From contig CAAFZT010000010.1 of assembly GCA_900767605.1 (NCBI GenBank), positions 1 through 64,000 of the forward strand: a stretch of DNA of 64,000 nucleotides, in the 5' to 3' direction. Shown one piece after another: positions 1 through 8,453 of the stretch (its first letter is position 1; each line of letters starts with the position of its first letter). The notes beneath the pieces were generated by a model. It was not told the DNA's origin. It saw nothing but the letters and a program-made list of their open reading frames with translations, and did not search any database. The DNA comes from Bacilli bacterium (GTDB taxonomy: Bacteria > Bacillota_I > Bacilli_A > RFN20 > CAG-826). Made by a program: the position numbers and the translations under genes.

Positions 1-39
1 ACATTGTAACAGGAATCCTGCTTTTTTCGCGCCCGCCGC

Positions 40-53
40 GACCCCTAGGGGTC
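40..53. repeat. 14-bp perfect palindrome
   Basis: GACCCCTAGGGGTC is a perfect self-complementary 14-mer. It lies about 80 bases before the first open frame. No partner site was noticed elsewhere in the window, so its role is unknown; a protein-binding site or a hairpin core are both possible. Confidence 0.4.
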
Positions 54-135
54 CATCCCTCCGGGATAAACGGAACGGAGGCGGATCAGGTCGAATACAC
101 ATAATTGGGGACACTCCCCGAAAGAAAAAATCGAT

Positions 136-666
136 TTGAGAAAATACGCGAAGAAGCATTACGAAAACAAACAAGAGACGATTCGATTTTATTTATACAA
201 CATCGTTTCCATTGCGTTGAAACTGGAAGGCTTTGAGTTCAAGTATTTTACATGGAATTATAATCGTTACGATTATGGCGATGAGTTAAGCAAGGAATTG
301 ATTGAAAAAGTTAGGGAGCTATATCGAAAGTATCTGCCCTTATATCATCGATTGATCCATTATGTGATTCACGATAGTTGCTTTAATCCTGAGTTTTGCG
401 ACGTTTTTAAAAAACATTTGATTCGTGCGAATCTGGAAGAATTCTTTATTTTGGGCAATTGCAGTCATTCCCTGACGTTAGTGATAAGCCTAGAGGAAGA
501 AGTGAAAGATTATTTGATTAACGAGGTAAAAAGCGAGGAAGAACTAGGCAGCACATATCTTGAATATGCTCTTTATAAAGGCGCCCATTTGACTAGGGAC
601 GAAGGTCTTTACGGCTGCATCCCTCACGAAGACTGCCTATACGAAGACGAAGAAGAGGAAGAATAA
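136..666 (+). CDS. Hypothetical protein, possibly a remnant
   Basis: This 176-residue frame has no internal Met. The only usable start seen is TTG at 136, without a convincing ribosome-binding site, and the frame stays open back to about position 70. The protein is rich in Tyr, Leu, Glu and Lys, has a Tyr/His-rich middle (around residues 65-85) and ends in an acidic tail of Asp and Glu. I recognise no family. The composition looks coding, but the absent ATG and the decayed ATPase just downstream suggest it may be a 5'-truncated or decaying gene. Confidence 0.4.
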   Translation: MRKYAKKHYENKQETIRFYLYNIVSIALKLEGFEFKYFTWNYNRYDYGDELSKELIEKVRELYRKYLPLYHRLIHYVIHDSCFNPEFCDVFKKHLIRANLEEFFILGNCSHSLTLVISLEEEVKDYLINEVKSEEELGSTYLEYALYKGAHLTRDEGLYGCIPHEDCLYEDEEEEE

Positions 667-1091
667 TCGCCGCAGAATTTGGTGAGTAAACTACTAGTTA
701 GACAATCGCGAGCATTAATCGAAGACAAGTATTTGAACCAAGTGGCCCGTGTGAATGGAATCCGACGTCGTTAACGTTGCAGATATTTATAAAAATGAAA
801 AAACTGACACGATAACTTCGCAATAACCATATTGCAGGTTTTAGAAGGTGGTTAACGGATTTATAGAAGTGGGCGATTGTTCCGTCGGATGCATGTCTCT
901 TGCTGCTTTTACCTTATCAAAAAGATTGGATGCATAAAATCTTTAATTTTTTATGCACCAAATCTCCGAAACATGCTTGTTTTATGCATCAAATGTAGTT
1001 TCGACGGTGGTTCGTTATTATCGTAAGTAAGTGATTCGGTGGTAAGTTCGTTCTTATCCCCAAAGGGAATGGACCCTGCGGGTCGCGACGA
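667..1091. other. Region without a supported gene; contains a hairpin
   Basis: No intact reading frame is convincing here. A short in-frame tail ending in an Arg-Arg-Arg stop sits near 710-772 and may be the end of a lost gene. The clearest structure is an inverted repeat at 931-939 and 949-957 (TGCATAAAA and TTTTATGCA with a 9-base loop). A third TTTTATGCA lies near 980-988. The minus-strand frames across 951-1196 are opposite the ATPase relic and are not supported. Confidence 0.35.
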
Positions 1092-1663
1092 TGGATTATA
1101 GGAGCAAAAGAAGGACGGCATGGGGCTGCGGACATGAAACCGGGCGATATCATGGATGTCAAACCTCGGAATCCCAAGGAATTTCTCTTTAGCCACGGCG
1201 GATACGCTTTAACCTCTGGTTATGGTCCACTAGTGGGTGTCATCACTTTGATCGTGTTCCTGTCCGAAGCCTGAATGAAAATCGGGCTCACTTTCGACTC
1301 CAATGCCATCAATCAGTTTTTGGCTTTCTCAAAGGCGGATTTAGAGGAAGCTTAGGCGACGGTTTTCTGCGTTCTTTCCATGAGCGAGCTCTTCCACATG
1401 CTTGGAACGGCCGACTTTAGAAAGAGCTTTATCCACGTCTTCAGGGGCCGTAACTATTTGCTTTGGGGATCTTTATCATCGGATTGGCTTTGTAGTTCTT
1501 TGTCATATACACTCCGGGAGTCAAGGACATCTTCCAGGCTGTTCCACTTGTTGGGTATGACTTTGCCTGGGGCTTCGGCCTTGGGATTACTCCATTGATT
1601 GTTCGTGAGATTGTCGTTTTCGTGCTTTTCCTTAAAAAGAAGTTATCGGGGAAACGTTCCTGA
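1092..1663 (+). pseudogene. P-type cation (Ca2+-type) ATPase C-terminal relic
   Basis: Translating across frames gives a recognisable series of P-type ATPase C-terminal motifs. First is a segment containing DIMDVKPRNPKE, equivalent to the family's DIMKRKPRDPKE element, followed by a hydrophobic stretch (GVITLIVFL) that ends at a TGA near 1274. A second piece from about 1354 carries SMSELFHMLG, like the family's SQLFHAFN helix, then RNYLLWG. After a further frameshift near 1470 the last helices follow (GLGITPLIVREIVVF and a Lys-rich end), interrupted by an in-frame TAG and ending with TGA at 1661-1663. At least two frame changes and two internal stops show that it is dead. The N-terminal two thirds, including the phosphorylation site, are absent. 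Confidence 0.7.
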
Positions 1664-1721
1664 TTGCATCTAGGTAACCGCGGCCACGAAATATAGAAGA
1701 AAAGAGTGGGGCGATTAATGG

Positions 1722-1745
1722 AAAAAACGCCCAATTTTAGGGCGT
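1722..1745 (-). terminator. Rho-independent terminator of the 1787-3474 operon
   Basis: On the minus strand ACGCCC and GGGCGT form a stem around a 7-base loop, followed directly by a run of T. It lies about 40 bases past the stop of the last gene of the minus-strand operon. Confidence 0.75.
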
Positions 1746-1786
1746 CTCAAGGCATAATAGAGCATCAAGAGCCAATACTTTTTGTG

Positions 1787-2434
1787 CTAATCGTCAATAA
1801 CATCGCCGATAATAAGTGCTTCGGATACAACTTCTTCTTTATTGGCTGACAAATAGATAAACTTCCTTGTAATGAACCCATCGTATGGTTTGGCGAATAC
1901 TTTCCAATGTATTTCAATTGGCTGGATTTTTGATAGAACCTCATGCCCTTTAAACTCAAGGACGGTCTCGTCGAGCCAAGTGTTTTCTTTATAAAAAGCG
2001 TACTGCCTTTTGTCCGTAACTAGAACAACGCCTTCTGTGCTTGTGATAGTTTCGTGTGGGGCTTTGTTTTTGGAGACCAATATCTCGTCTTGGACGAGAA
2101 TGATGTCGAGAATGGTCTCGTTAACAGGGTAGTTTTCAAATTTAGATAGTGAAAAACCGGAGAATGTCGTGAATTGGTCTTTGTTATCGATTTTTTCAAA
2201 GATTAAATGAGGGGTGTAATCTGGAGAGCAGAACCAATCGTCTTCCCAATCCACGCGGTTGTCTAAAACGAATCGCCCGTTTGAGCAGGTTAGACCAACA
2301 CGCATAAGGAAATCATTGGCTGGTTGATGTCTTGGATCAAACGGCTCGTGTGAGTAAGAAATTAGTTTGTTCCCCAAAAGGGATCTTAATTTTCCCAAGC
2401 CTTCGCCCGTTATTGCGTTATTTAGTGTTTTCAT
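1787..2434 (-). CDS. Hypothetical protein, last gene of a small operon
   Basis: This is a soluble protein of 215-216 residues with no signal peptide or membrane segment. The start at 2434 was chosen because AAAGGAG lies 10 bases upstream; a longer frame exists but would overlap the preceding gene. It follows the 2439-2804 gene by 4 bases and ends before a good terminator, so the three genes form one transcript. The sequence is rich in Trp, Phe and Asp, with an all-beta feel, and I recognise no family. If the preceding gene is a toxin-type domain, this could be its partner or immunity protein, but that is speculation. Confidence 0.7.
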   Translation of the reverse strand: MKTLNNAITGEGLGKLRSLLGNKLISYSHEPFDPRHQPANDFLMRVGLTCSNGRFVLDNRVDWEDDWFCSPDYTPHLIFEKIDNKDQFTTFSGFSLSKFENYPVNETILDIILVQDEILVSKNKAPHETITSTEGVVLVTDKRQYAFYKENTWLDETVLEFKGHEVLSKIQPIEIHWKVFAKPYDGFITRKFIYLSANKEEVVSEALIIGDVIDD

Positions 2435-2438
2435 AGTT

Positions 2439-2804
2439 TTATTTCTCCTTTTCAAAGTGAATTTTTTGGCTTGCAATTCCAGCAGGATCGATGGATTTTC
2501 TCATTGATAGTTGTACGGCTGGTGCGTGTCCTGGCGGATAATCTATCCTCAATGAGACGGAAGTCCCGTCTTCCAGTTCGCAAACCCACATACGCTCCTT
2601 TTGTTTTTCTATTACTTTACCACCGGAGGTAAAACGTTCGAATAATTTTCTGGCTTCCTCTATCGGATTCCCGGATGCAAAAATTGTCCGAACAGTTTCT
2701 TTGTTTCCCGGTTTATGAATGCCAAAGTATCCATTTGCAGAATTAAAACCGTAAAAGGGATTTTGCTTTACATGTACTGAATTTCGTCTAATGGTTACGC
2801 CCAT
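2439..2804 (-). CDS. Small protein, possibly toxin-type domain
   Basis: The protein is 121 residues, starting at 2804 behind a strong AAAGGAGG. It has an N-terminal basic stretch, a middle with a GNP..EA..LF pattern, a DGTSVSLR segment and the end motif SQKIHF. From memory this pattern (DGT...APAV...SQKIHF) resembles small C-terminal domains of polymorphic toxins, but I could not verify that. The gene starts immediately after the DUF4417 gene and is followed 4 bases later by 1787-2434. A free-standing gene of this size would be unusual for a toxin tip, so the alternative is a phage- or plasmid-type hypothetical protein. Confidence 0.6.
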   Translation of the reverse strand: MGVTIRRNSVHVKQNPFYGFNSANGYFGIHKPGNKETVRTIFASGNPIEEARKLFERFTSGGKVIEKQKERMWVCELEDGTSVSLRIDYPPGHAPAVQLSMRKSIDPAGIASQKIHFEKEK

Positions 2805-2805
2805 G

Positions 2806-3474
2806 TCAATTTCCTCCTTTCTTGTGTGTCTGCTCGAATTCCGAAGGGAACCTATGGAATCGCGTCTTATTTTTGAAATCGCCGAATATATCGTCCGGCA
2901 TGTAGCCGTATACAATGACGTCTTTTGGCTCCAATCGAATTAACATTTCTTTCAATCCGTGTTTGAAATAATTTCGAAGCAAATTGTTGGTGGATTTGTC
3001 CCTTGCGATGGCCCCGTGCGTGCCGATAGAAACTACTGAGCCCTTTGGCACCCCAAGGAAGCAGAACTCATATGTAGACGGATCTCCCCATCGGACATTT
3101 GGGATAACAGGGATGCCTTGTGTTTGTAAGTAAAATCCAATCGCGCGGTTCATGTATGTGCTTGTCGCATGCAAACATCTCGATTTCCCGATAATAATGG
3201 TGGGGTCCGGTGTAATCACCCCGTCAAATTGTCTAAGCAAAGGAATGTATTTCTTTGTATTGGCTAAAAAATCTCCATACTGAGAATCGTGGGTATAGAA
3301 ATGAACATAACCCGTTTTTAGCAGATCGCTTTTCGCTTTGTTAAACGAAACTAACCTTTGGGGAATTTCGGCGTTGTTGGTGTCGTAGAGCTTTGGAATC
3401 CCGTCTCTTCCGTCGAAACTAGCGTTTTCTGTTAAATAGCTTTGAAATCCGTCGTCAAATATTGTTTTCCTCAT
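2806..3474 (-). CDS. DUF4417 domain protein
   Basis: The 222-residue protein starts at 3474 behind GAAGGAG. The frame runs open for 51 more codons upstream, but these lack a ribosome-binding site and look non-coding. The C-terminal half has the features I associate with DUF4417: VIPNVRWGD, then FCFLGVPKGSVVSIGTHG, then a block ending DVIVYG. DUF4417 proteins are common in phages and integrative elements and their function is not established. This gene is first of three in a minus-strand operon and is divergent from the ABC-3C genes, with about 155 bases of shared control region between them. Confidence 0.75.
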   Translation of the reverse strand: MRKTIFDDGFQSYLTENASFDGRDGIPKLYDTNNAEIPQRLVSFNKAKSDLLKTGYVHFYTHDSQYGDFLANTKKYIPLLRQFDGVITPDPTIIIGKSRCLHATSTYMNRAIGFYLQTQGIPVIPNVRWGDPSTYEFCFLGVPKGSVVSIGTHGAIARDKSTNNLLRNYFKHGLKEMLIRLEPKDVIVYGYMPDDIFGDFKNKTRFHRFPSEFEQTHKKGGN

Positions 3475-3595
3475 AGAAAACTCCTTCTTTATGATGTGTG
3501 CACGGACTGTTTTTGATACAATTTTCTTGCCGATTCGAAACAGTTCTCGAACACACCGATAGAATACAAGACTATTTTTTTGGAATAGGAAGTCG

Positions 3596-3625
3596 GGGAA
3601 ATCGAGGGAAATCGAGGGAAATTTC
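3596..3625. repeat. Three tandem GGGAAATCGA-type decamers
   Basis: GGGAAATCGA occurs at 3596-3605 and 3606-3615, followed by the variant GGGAAATTTC at 3616-3625. The array ends 5 bases before the start codon of the ABC-3C gene and lies within the divergent intergenic region, so it could be a regulator site or part of the leader. Confidence 0.5.
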
Positions 3626-3630
3626 AAAAC

Positions 3631-4608
3631 ATGACTTTTTCTGATTTATGCAGGCTCATTAACCCATTCTTGCGGGGGCGATGCAAAAGCAAAGCGGATC
3701 TTTTTGATTTCCTGATTTTGAATATTATTGATCCAAATCGGAAAGCGCTTGCTGACGAGGTTAGCCGCTTAAGCGCCAAGCAAAAACGAAATATCGTGGA
3801 TGGGAAAAGTTCTATTTCCAAACTTGCGGAGAAACTATATCCAAGCATGGATGTTTCTAATTTATGCGATGCTTTACAGGATGAAGTAAAATTGATTGGC
3901 GAATACGCGGAGACGTTTGGCTGTTACGATAAAAGCATCAATAAGGACAACTTTGCCGAAGAAACTGCCGAAATTTTAAAACAGATAATTTTAGATAATT
4001 CTGCGTTGTTTCGAAGCGCTCAACTCGAGGGGACGGCAACTCTCCGGTCCCAACTTTTCGAAGAAGCCGGAGGGGTGTGTCCTGTTTGCGGCCGTCCGCT
4101 CGATTTAGACTCGACAAAAGAAAACGCAATTGTCGCCATCGGGTTAGATGGGTTCTCGCCGAGCAAAGCGGATAAAGCCATTGGCCTTTGCAGAAAATGC
4201 GCCGAATTGCACAGGAATGGCCAGATTGATAAGGATCTGTCGCTTGTCAAAGAGCGGCAGGAAGAAATGGCAAGTTTGAGGAATTGTGCGGGAAACATCA
4301 ATATTGACGAAGCCCTTGCAACGGCAATTGATAGTCTTTTAAGAAGTGGTTGCGCGGAAAAAGTAAAATTCAATATGAAAAGTTTGAAAGTCGAACAAAA
4401 AATAGACGAAAAGGATAATTACATCCTTTGCAATAAGGTAAAAATGAATGTAGCTACTTATTTTTCGTTACTCTACGGCTTCTTTGGAAAGATGGACGGG
4501 GAAGAACACCGATCTTACGATATGCTTTCCGCTTCTGTAAGGGTCGCCTTTTTACAAGCGGAAAAAGAATCACAAAATAAAGAATATATCTTTAATTTTT
4601 TTAACTGA
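3631..4608 (+). CDS. ABC-3C system protein with Cys4 (HNH-like) zinc cluster
   Basis: The 325-residue soluble protein has no signal peptide. A CPVC pair (about residues 150-153) and an LCRKC pair some 37 residues later form a treble-clef-like cluster preceded by LRSQLFEEAGG, as in HNH nucleases. The usual catalytic His and Asn of HNH are not obvious (IVAIGLDG where DHI is expected), so nuclease activity is uncertain. The C-terminal part fits an interaction domain. The next two genes are a small middle component and a DUF2326 ATPase, which is the known ABC-three-component layout in which this gene encodes the effector or sensor. Start at ATG 3631 has only a weak GAGGG upstream. Confidence 0.7.
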   Translation: MTFSDLCRLINPFLRGRCKSKADLFDFLILNIIDPNRKALADEVSRLSAKQKRNIVDGKSSISKLAEKLYPSMDVSNLCDALQDEVKLIGEYAETFGCYDKSINKDNFAEETAEILKQIILDNSALFRSAQLEGTATLRSQLFEEAGGVCPVCGRPLDLDSTKENAIVAIGLDGFSPSKADKAIGLCRKCAELHRNGQIDKDLSLVKERQEEMASLRNCAGNINIDEALATAIDSLLRSGCAEKVKFNMKSLKVEQKIDEKDNYILCNKVKMNVATYFSLLYGFFGKMDGEEHRSYDMLSASVRVAFLQAEKESQNKEYIFNFFN

Positions 4609-4691
4609 ACAGGTTTCAAAAGCTGCGACTTGCGAGAAATCTGTTGCGGAAATCATTGTTTCCTATTTTGTTCAAAGCTGTGAGGTATTCC

Positions 4692-4907
4692 ATGAGATTT
4701 CCGAATAAGGTAAATAGATATAGGACGACAACCATTTACCAAATGGTAGAAATCATGAACGTAATAAATGGCAACACATCATTGGTTGACCTTTTTTCGA
4801 GAGTGTCAAATATGATGGGCCCGAAAGAGTATTACGAAGCATTAAGCGCTTTGTACGCAGTTGGAAAAATTAAATTTTTGGACGATGGGAGAATTGCCAA
4901 ATGCTAA
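4692..4907 (+). CDS. ABC-3C middle component (MC6-like)
   Basis: The protein is 71 residues from ATG 4692, beginning MRFPNK. A TTG at 4644 would add 16 residues, but small middle components usually begin close to the PNK motif and TGAGG lies just before 4692. It ends with a winged-helix-like segment (YEALSALYAVGKIKFLDDGRI). In the ABC-3C classification, middle components bridge the effector and the SMC-like ATPase. The stop overlaps the ATPase start by 7 bases, indicating translational coupling. Confidence 0.7.
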   Translation: MRFPNKVNRYRTTTIYQMVEIMNVINGNTSLVDLFSRVSNMMGPKEYYEALSALYAVGKIKFLDDGRIAKC

Positions 4908-6558
4908 AGGAAATTAAGTGTGAAAAGTTTACTGATCGGATTAAAGACAAAACTGTCCATTTTGCCCCTGGGCTAAATTGCATAGTTGGCGCAGACGATG
5001 CCGTTAATTCAATCGGCAAATCAAGCTTATTACTGATTATAGATTTTTGTTTTGGCGGAACGGATTACGCCGAAAATAGGGCGGACGTCATAGAAAACGT
5101 TGGGGATCACACGATTTGTTTTACGTTTGAGTTCGATTCGATTCAATTCCATTTTTCAAGAAATGTATCGGATTCGAACTTTTATTTCGAATGCGACAAA
5201 TTCTATTCGCCAATCGGGGAGAAAAAGCCGATCAAAGAATTGCAGCGGTTCTTAAAAGAGCGATATTTTGGGAGCTCGATTCAATCGTCTTTTAGAAATG
5301 TCATCAATGTGTTTTCTAGGGTTTACGGCAAAGAGAATTATGACGTCAATAAACCACTGAAGACGTTTGGCAGAGACGCCAAAGATGAAAACGGCATTAA
5401 GGTTCTTCTCGATCTTTTTGGCAGACTCGGAGAATTAAACGAGGCAATCAGTAACATTAAAACTGCAAAGGATGGAAAAAAAGCACTGGATGATGCCAAA
5501 AAGTTCGGATTTATTTTTTCGCCTATAAAAACTGCGTCGGAGTACGATGAAACCCTGGCCGCCGTGCAGCGGCTCAAAGATGATTTGGACTCTTTGGTTA
5601 AAGATGAAAACGCCGCGAAAGTGGTAATCGATGAAAAGTTATCCCAAAAGGACATTGATTTGAAATCGAAGCAAATAGTTTTAATGAGACGAAAAAGAGC
5701 TTTGTCCATTCAACTGAATACATTCGAATCTATGACGGGCGATAATTTGATGATGAGCATCGACGACAAGGAAAAACTCCTTGCCGAATTCCCCAACTAT
5801 GATGTGAGGCCCCTTTTGGAAATAAATGAGTTTCAAAGGCAATTAAGTAAAAATGTTAACGAACAAATTAATGAACAAAAAGAAATCGTAAAAAAAGAAA
5901 TCGCGGAAATTGATAGGCAACTTAAGGAAGTCAATGATGAGTTGTTGGAAACGATATTTCTCCAAGAATTTCAAAGGCTTTTTTAACTGCTGTTCTTGAG
6001 AAAAATGAGGAGATAAAAAAACTGGAATCTCAAATTGCACTCTACAGCAAAACCAACTCAATTAAAGAGAAAATTGAAAATGCTAAAGCAGATCTCGACA
6101 AGCGTTGTTCTTGTATTTTTCCTGAAATTGAAGGATTGATAAATGACGAACTAAAAAAATTAAACGATTGTATTTATTCCGAAAAGAGGCTCCCGCCAGC
6201 GTTGAAATTGGCGGACATCTCTCGTTACACATATAAAACTCCGAGGGATACGGGCACTGGCACCGAGTATAAAAGTCTTATACTTTTTGATTTGGCTATT
6301 TTAAGGCTGACCTCGCTTCCGTTTATCATCAACGATTCGATGCTTTTTAAAAACATATGGGATGAGCCCGTTGAGGGATTGTTTAGACTATATGACCAGG
6401 AAAACAAACAAATTTTTCTCGCGATAGACAGGGTGGGAGCTTTTTGCAAAGAAGTCCAAGAAATAATTGAACGACGCAAGTCGGTTAAATTGGGCGATGG
6501 AAATTGTGCATTGTTTGGTTTCGTTTGGTCTAAAGTTAACGAAACGTCGCAAAAATAA
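4901..6558 (+). pseudogene. ABC-3C SMC-like ATPase (DUF2326), frameshifted
   Basis: The N-terminal piece (4901-5986, 361 residues) has an extended P-loop, GADDAVNSIGKSS near residues 31-43, then a coiled-coil region. It stops at TAA right after a run of six T (5979-5984). Reading minus one base there continues without a stop through more coiled coil and into the C-terminal domain up to 6558, with YTYKTPRDTGTGTEY, FDLAILR and a late IFLAIDR strand, as expected for DUF2326. The joined protein would be about 550 residues, a normal length. This is either a frameshift mutation that inactivates the system, an assembly error, or slippage on the T6 run. It is coupled to the two upstream ABC-3C genes. 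Confidence 0.75.
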
Positions 6559-6757
6559 AGCGTTTGGCCTTCAGTGACGCCCTTCTAATTTGCTGCATCC
6601 ATTACATGACGCGAAACTTTTTGAAGAAAATCTGGCTTACCCACGAAAATATTTCGTTTTCTAAACGATGAAGAGGAAGGTTCGGAACTGGCCAAATTTT
6701 AAAATTACGAATGAGCCAAAGCATCTCAAATGAGAACAAATGTGGCTCGGATGGGAC
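6559..6757. other. Intergenic region between convergent genes
   Basis: No reading frame is supported here. An inverted repeat, GAGCCA at 6713-6718 with TGGCTC at 6743-6748, encloses a smaller CTCA/TGAG repeat. It sits past the stop of the SDR gene but has no T-run, so a terminator call is not justified. Confidence 0.3.
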
Positions 6758-7537
6758 TTAGATTTTGGCCTTCAGGTTCTTTGCACTTGTCTTCAATAGA
6801 GTTTTCCTCGTCACGAAGCGCGACATGAAATATTGGAACCGATTCCCTTTGCCGATGATGTAGAAGTCGTTGCCTTTCATGGACTGGGTATAGCCGATTT
6901 GGGCCACCTCTTTGGCCTCGATGGGTTTCTTCTTTTTGAAGGTGAAGTCGTTATGGGCCTCGGCGACGAATTTGGAATTAAAGGGCCCCGGGCATAACGT
7001 TAAACACCTCACGTTGGTATTCCTTAATTCGAAGGATATCGCGCTGGATAAGTTATAAACGTAGCCTTTCACCGCGTGATAGGTGCACATATAAGGCCCA
7101 GGATAAAGCCCGGCGATTGAGCATACGTTGATGATGTGTCCTTCGTCATTGGCAAGCATGTCGTCAAGATAGACTCTTGAGAAATAAAGAAGGGCGTTGC
7201 AGCAGACGTTGGTCATGGCGATTTGCTTATAAATTTCCATGTCTTTGAAGTCTTTGCAGTCCCCAAAACCGGCGCAGTTGACAAGGTTATTGATAAATAA
7301 GTCGTTTTCTTTGGTGAAAGCTAAAACCCCGGCATAGGTTTCTTCATTGCTTAAGTCCGCGATGAAGGTGAAAACTTCGATATTAGGATCCTTTTTTTGA
7401 ATTTCTTCTTTTACGGAAGCGAGGGCCTCGCCATTGATGTCGACTAAAACGACGTTATTTCCTTTTGAGGCGTAAAGCAAGGCAAATTCTTTGCCTAATC
7501 CGCTGCCGGCACCAGTAATTAAAGTGGCTTTCTTCAT
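6758..7537 (-). CDS. Short-chain dehydrogenase/reductase (SDR)
   Basis: The 259-residue protein is a classical SDR in length. The Rossmann nucleotide-binding motif TGAGSGLG is at residues 8-15, the NNLVNCAG element follows the third strand, and the active site has a Ser in NVCSIAG and a YHAVK motif (YxxxK). It should be an NAD(P)-dependent oxidoreductase in the cytosol; the substrate cannot be inferred. The Cys-rich central part and the basic C-terminus (ending LKAKI) are not distinctive. GGGAG lies about 10 bases before the start. It is a single-gene unit, convergent with the ABC-3C genes and divergent from the DUF3990 gene. Confidence 0.9.
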   Translation of the reverse strand: MKKATLITGAGSGLGKEFALLYASKGNNVVLVDINGEALASVKEEIQKKDPNIEVFTFIADLSNEETYAGVLAFTKENDLFINNLVNCAGFGDCKDFKDMEIYKQIAMTNVCCNALLYFSRVYLDDMLANDEGHIINVCSIAGLYPGPYMCTYHAVKGYVYNLSSAISFELRNTNVRCLTLCPGPFNSKFVAEAHNDFTFKKKKPIEAKEVAQIGYTQSMKGNDFYIIGKGNRFQYFMSRFVTRKTLLKTSAKNLKAKI

Positions 7538-7735
7538 TGGTTGTTTCTCCCTGAATCTTTGGTTTTACATGCATGGGGCACGTTTGTTGTACTGATTATA
7601 TTCCGCGAGGAGAAGTGGGGAAAGAAGGGCGTTGCTGTTGAGGCTTTAATTTTTAACGTTTGATCACGGTGCTTTGGTTAAGGGAAAAACAGGAGAGAGC
7701 AACAGCCAATTTTGTAAACAAAAAGCCAGAAAATA

Positions 7736-7784
7736 CGTACTACAGTACAAAAAACAATGCTTTTTTTGTGTTTTTTGGTAAAAT
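7736..7784 (+). promoter_or_regulatory. Palindromic operator and -10 box of the DUF3990/HTH pair
   Basis: GTACT at 7737-7741 and AGTAC at 7744-7748 form a perfect 5+5 palindrome with a 2-base centre. A TAAAAT -10-like box is at 7779-7784, only 6 bases before the ATG, and no ribosome-binding site is present. This suggests a leaderless or nearly leaderless transcript. The palindrome is a candidate site for autoregulation by the HTH partner. Confidence 0.45.
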
Positions 7785-7790
7785 GAATTC

Positions 7791-8453
7791 ATGAATATTT
7801 ATCATGGAAGCAAGCAAGTGGTAGAGCATCCAACATTGGGCGGCTCCAACCCCCACAATGATTACGGCCCTTCTTTTTACATGACAACCGACCTTAACCA
7901 AGCAAAATCTTGGGCGTGCAAAAACGGAACCGCCGGGGTGGTTAATCAATATCGAATCGATGATCGGAAATGGGACTCCTTAAAGATTTTGGATTTAACG
8001 CGCAAAGATTTCTTTAGTGTTTTGAATTGGATTGCCATTCTGATGCACTTTAGAAAATTGGAAACATCCTTCGAACGTAGAAATCAGCCGGCTTTAGAAT
8101 GGCTATCGAAATATTTTATCGATGTCAGGGAATATGACGTCGTCATTGGATTTCGCGCGGATGATTCCTATTTCCGGTTTCCTTCTTCATTTGTTTCAGG
8201 GGAATTGTCCCTCGATGATTTGGAGGAAATCTTTCTTCTTGGCGACTTGGGAAAACAATACGCCTTTATGTCTCAAAAAGCGCTGAATGCTTTGCATTTT
8301 GACCGTGTTATCCCCTGCGAAGAAGAATATGTTGGGCGTTACTATTCCATCGTCGGCAAAGCTACGGCTAAATTTAACGAGGTTCTTAATTGGCCTCGTA
8401 GCCCCGATAAAACATACGTTCTTGATTTGATGAGAAAAGACCATGTACGCTGA
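7791..8453 (+). CDS. DUF3990 protein, ADP-ribosyltransferase-fold toxin candidate
   Basis: The 220-residue protein starts IYHGS and continues GGSNPHNDYGPSFYMT, then QAKSWACKNG, the typical start of DUF3990 proteins. These belong to the ADP-ribosyltransferase-like clan, where the HGS and the following Tyr/Phe strand shape the NAD site. The central ILDLTRKDFFSVLNWIA block is also typical. DUF3990 genes often occur with small partner genes in toxin-antitoxin-like pairs. Here the partner is a downstream HTH gene overlapping by 11 bases. The lack of a leader (see upstream site) would keep expression low. Activity and target are unproven. Confidence 0.75.
   Translation: MNIYHGSKQVVEHPTLGGSNPHNDYGPSFYMTTDLNQAKSWACKNGTAGVVNQYRIDDRKWDSLKILDLTRKDFFSVLNWIAILMHFRKLETSFERRNQPALEWLSKYFIDVREYDVVIGFRADDSYFRFPSSFVSGELSLDDLEEIFLLGDLGKQYAFMSQKALNALHFDRVIPCEEEYVGRYYSIVGKATAKFNEVLNWPRSPDKTYVLDLMRKDHVR

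Noticed and set aside
951..1196. Minus-strand frames of 62-81 codons.
   Set aside because: They overlap the P-type ATPase relic on the plus strand, which has clear family motifs.
3475..3627. N-terminal extension of the DUF4417 protein.
   Set aside because: The extra 51 codons lack a ribosome-binding site, whereas GAAGGAG precedes the ATG at 3474; the region is the divergent promoter.
6713..6748. Inverted repeat as a terminator for the SDR gene.
   Set aside because: No T-run on either strand and an interrupted stem.
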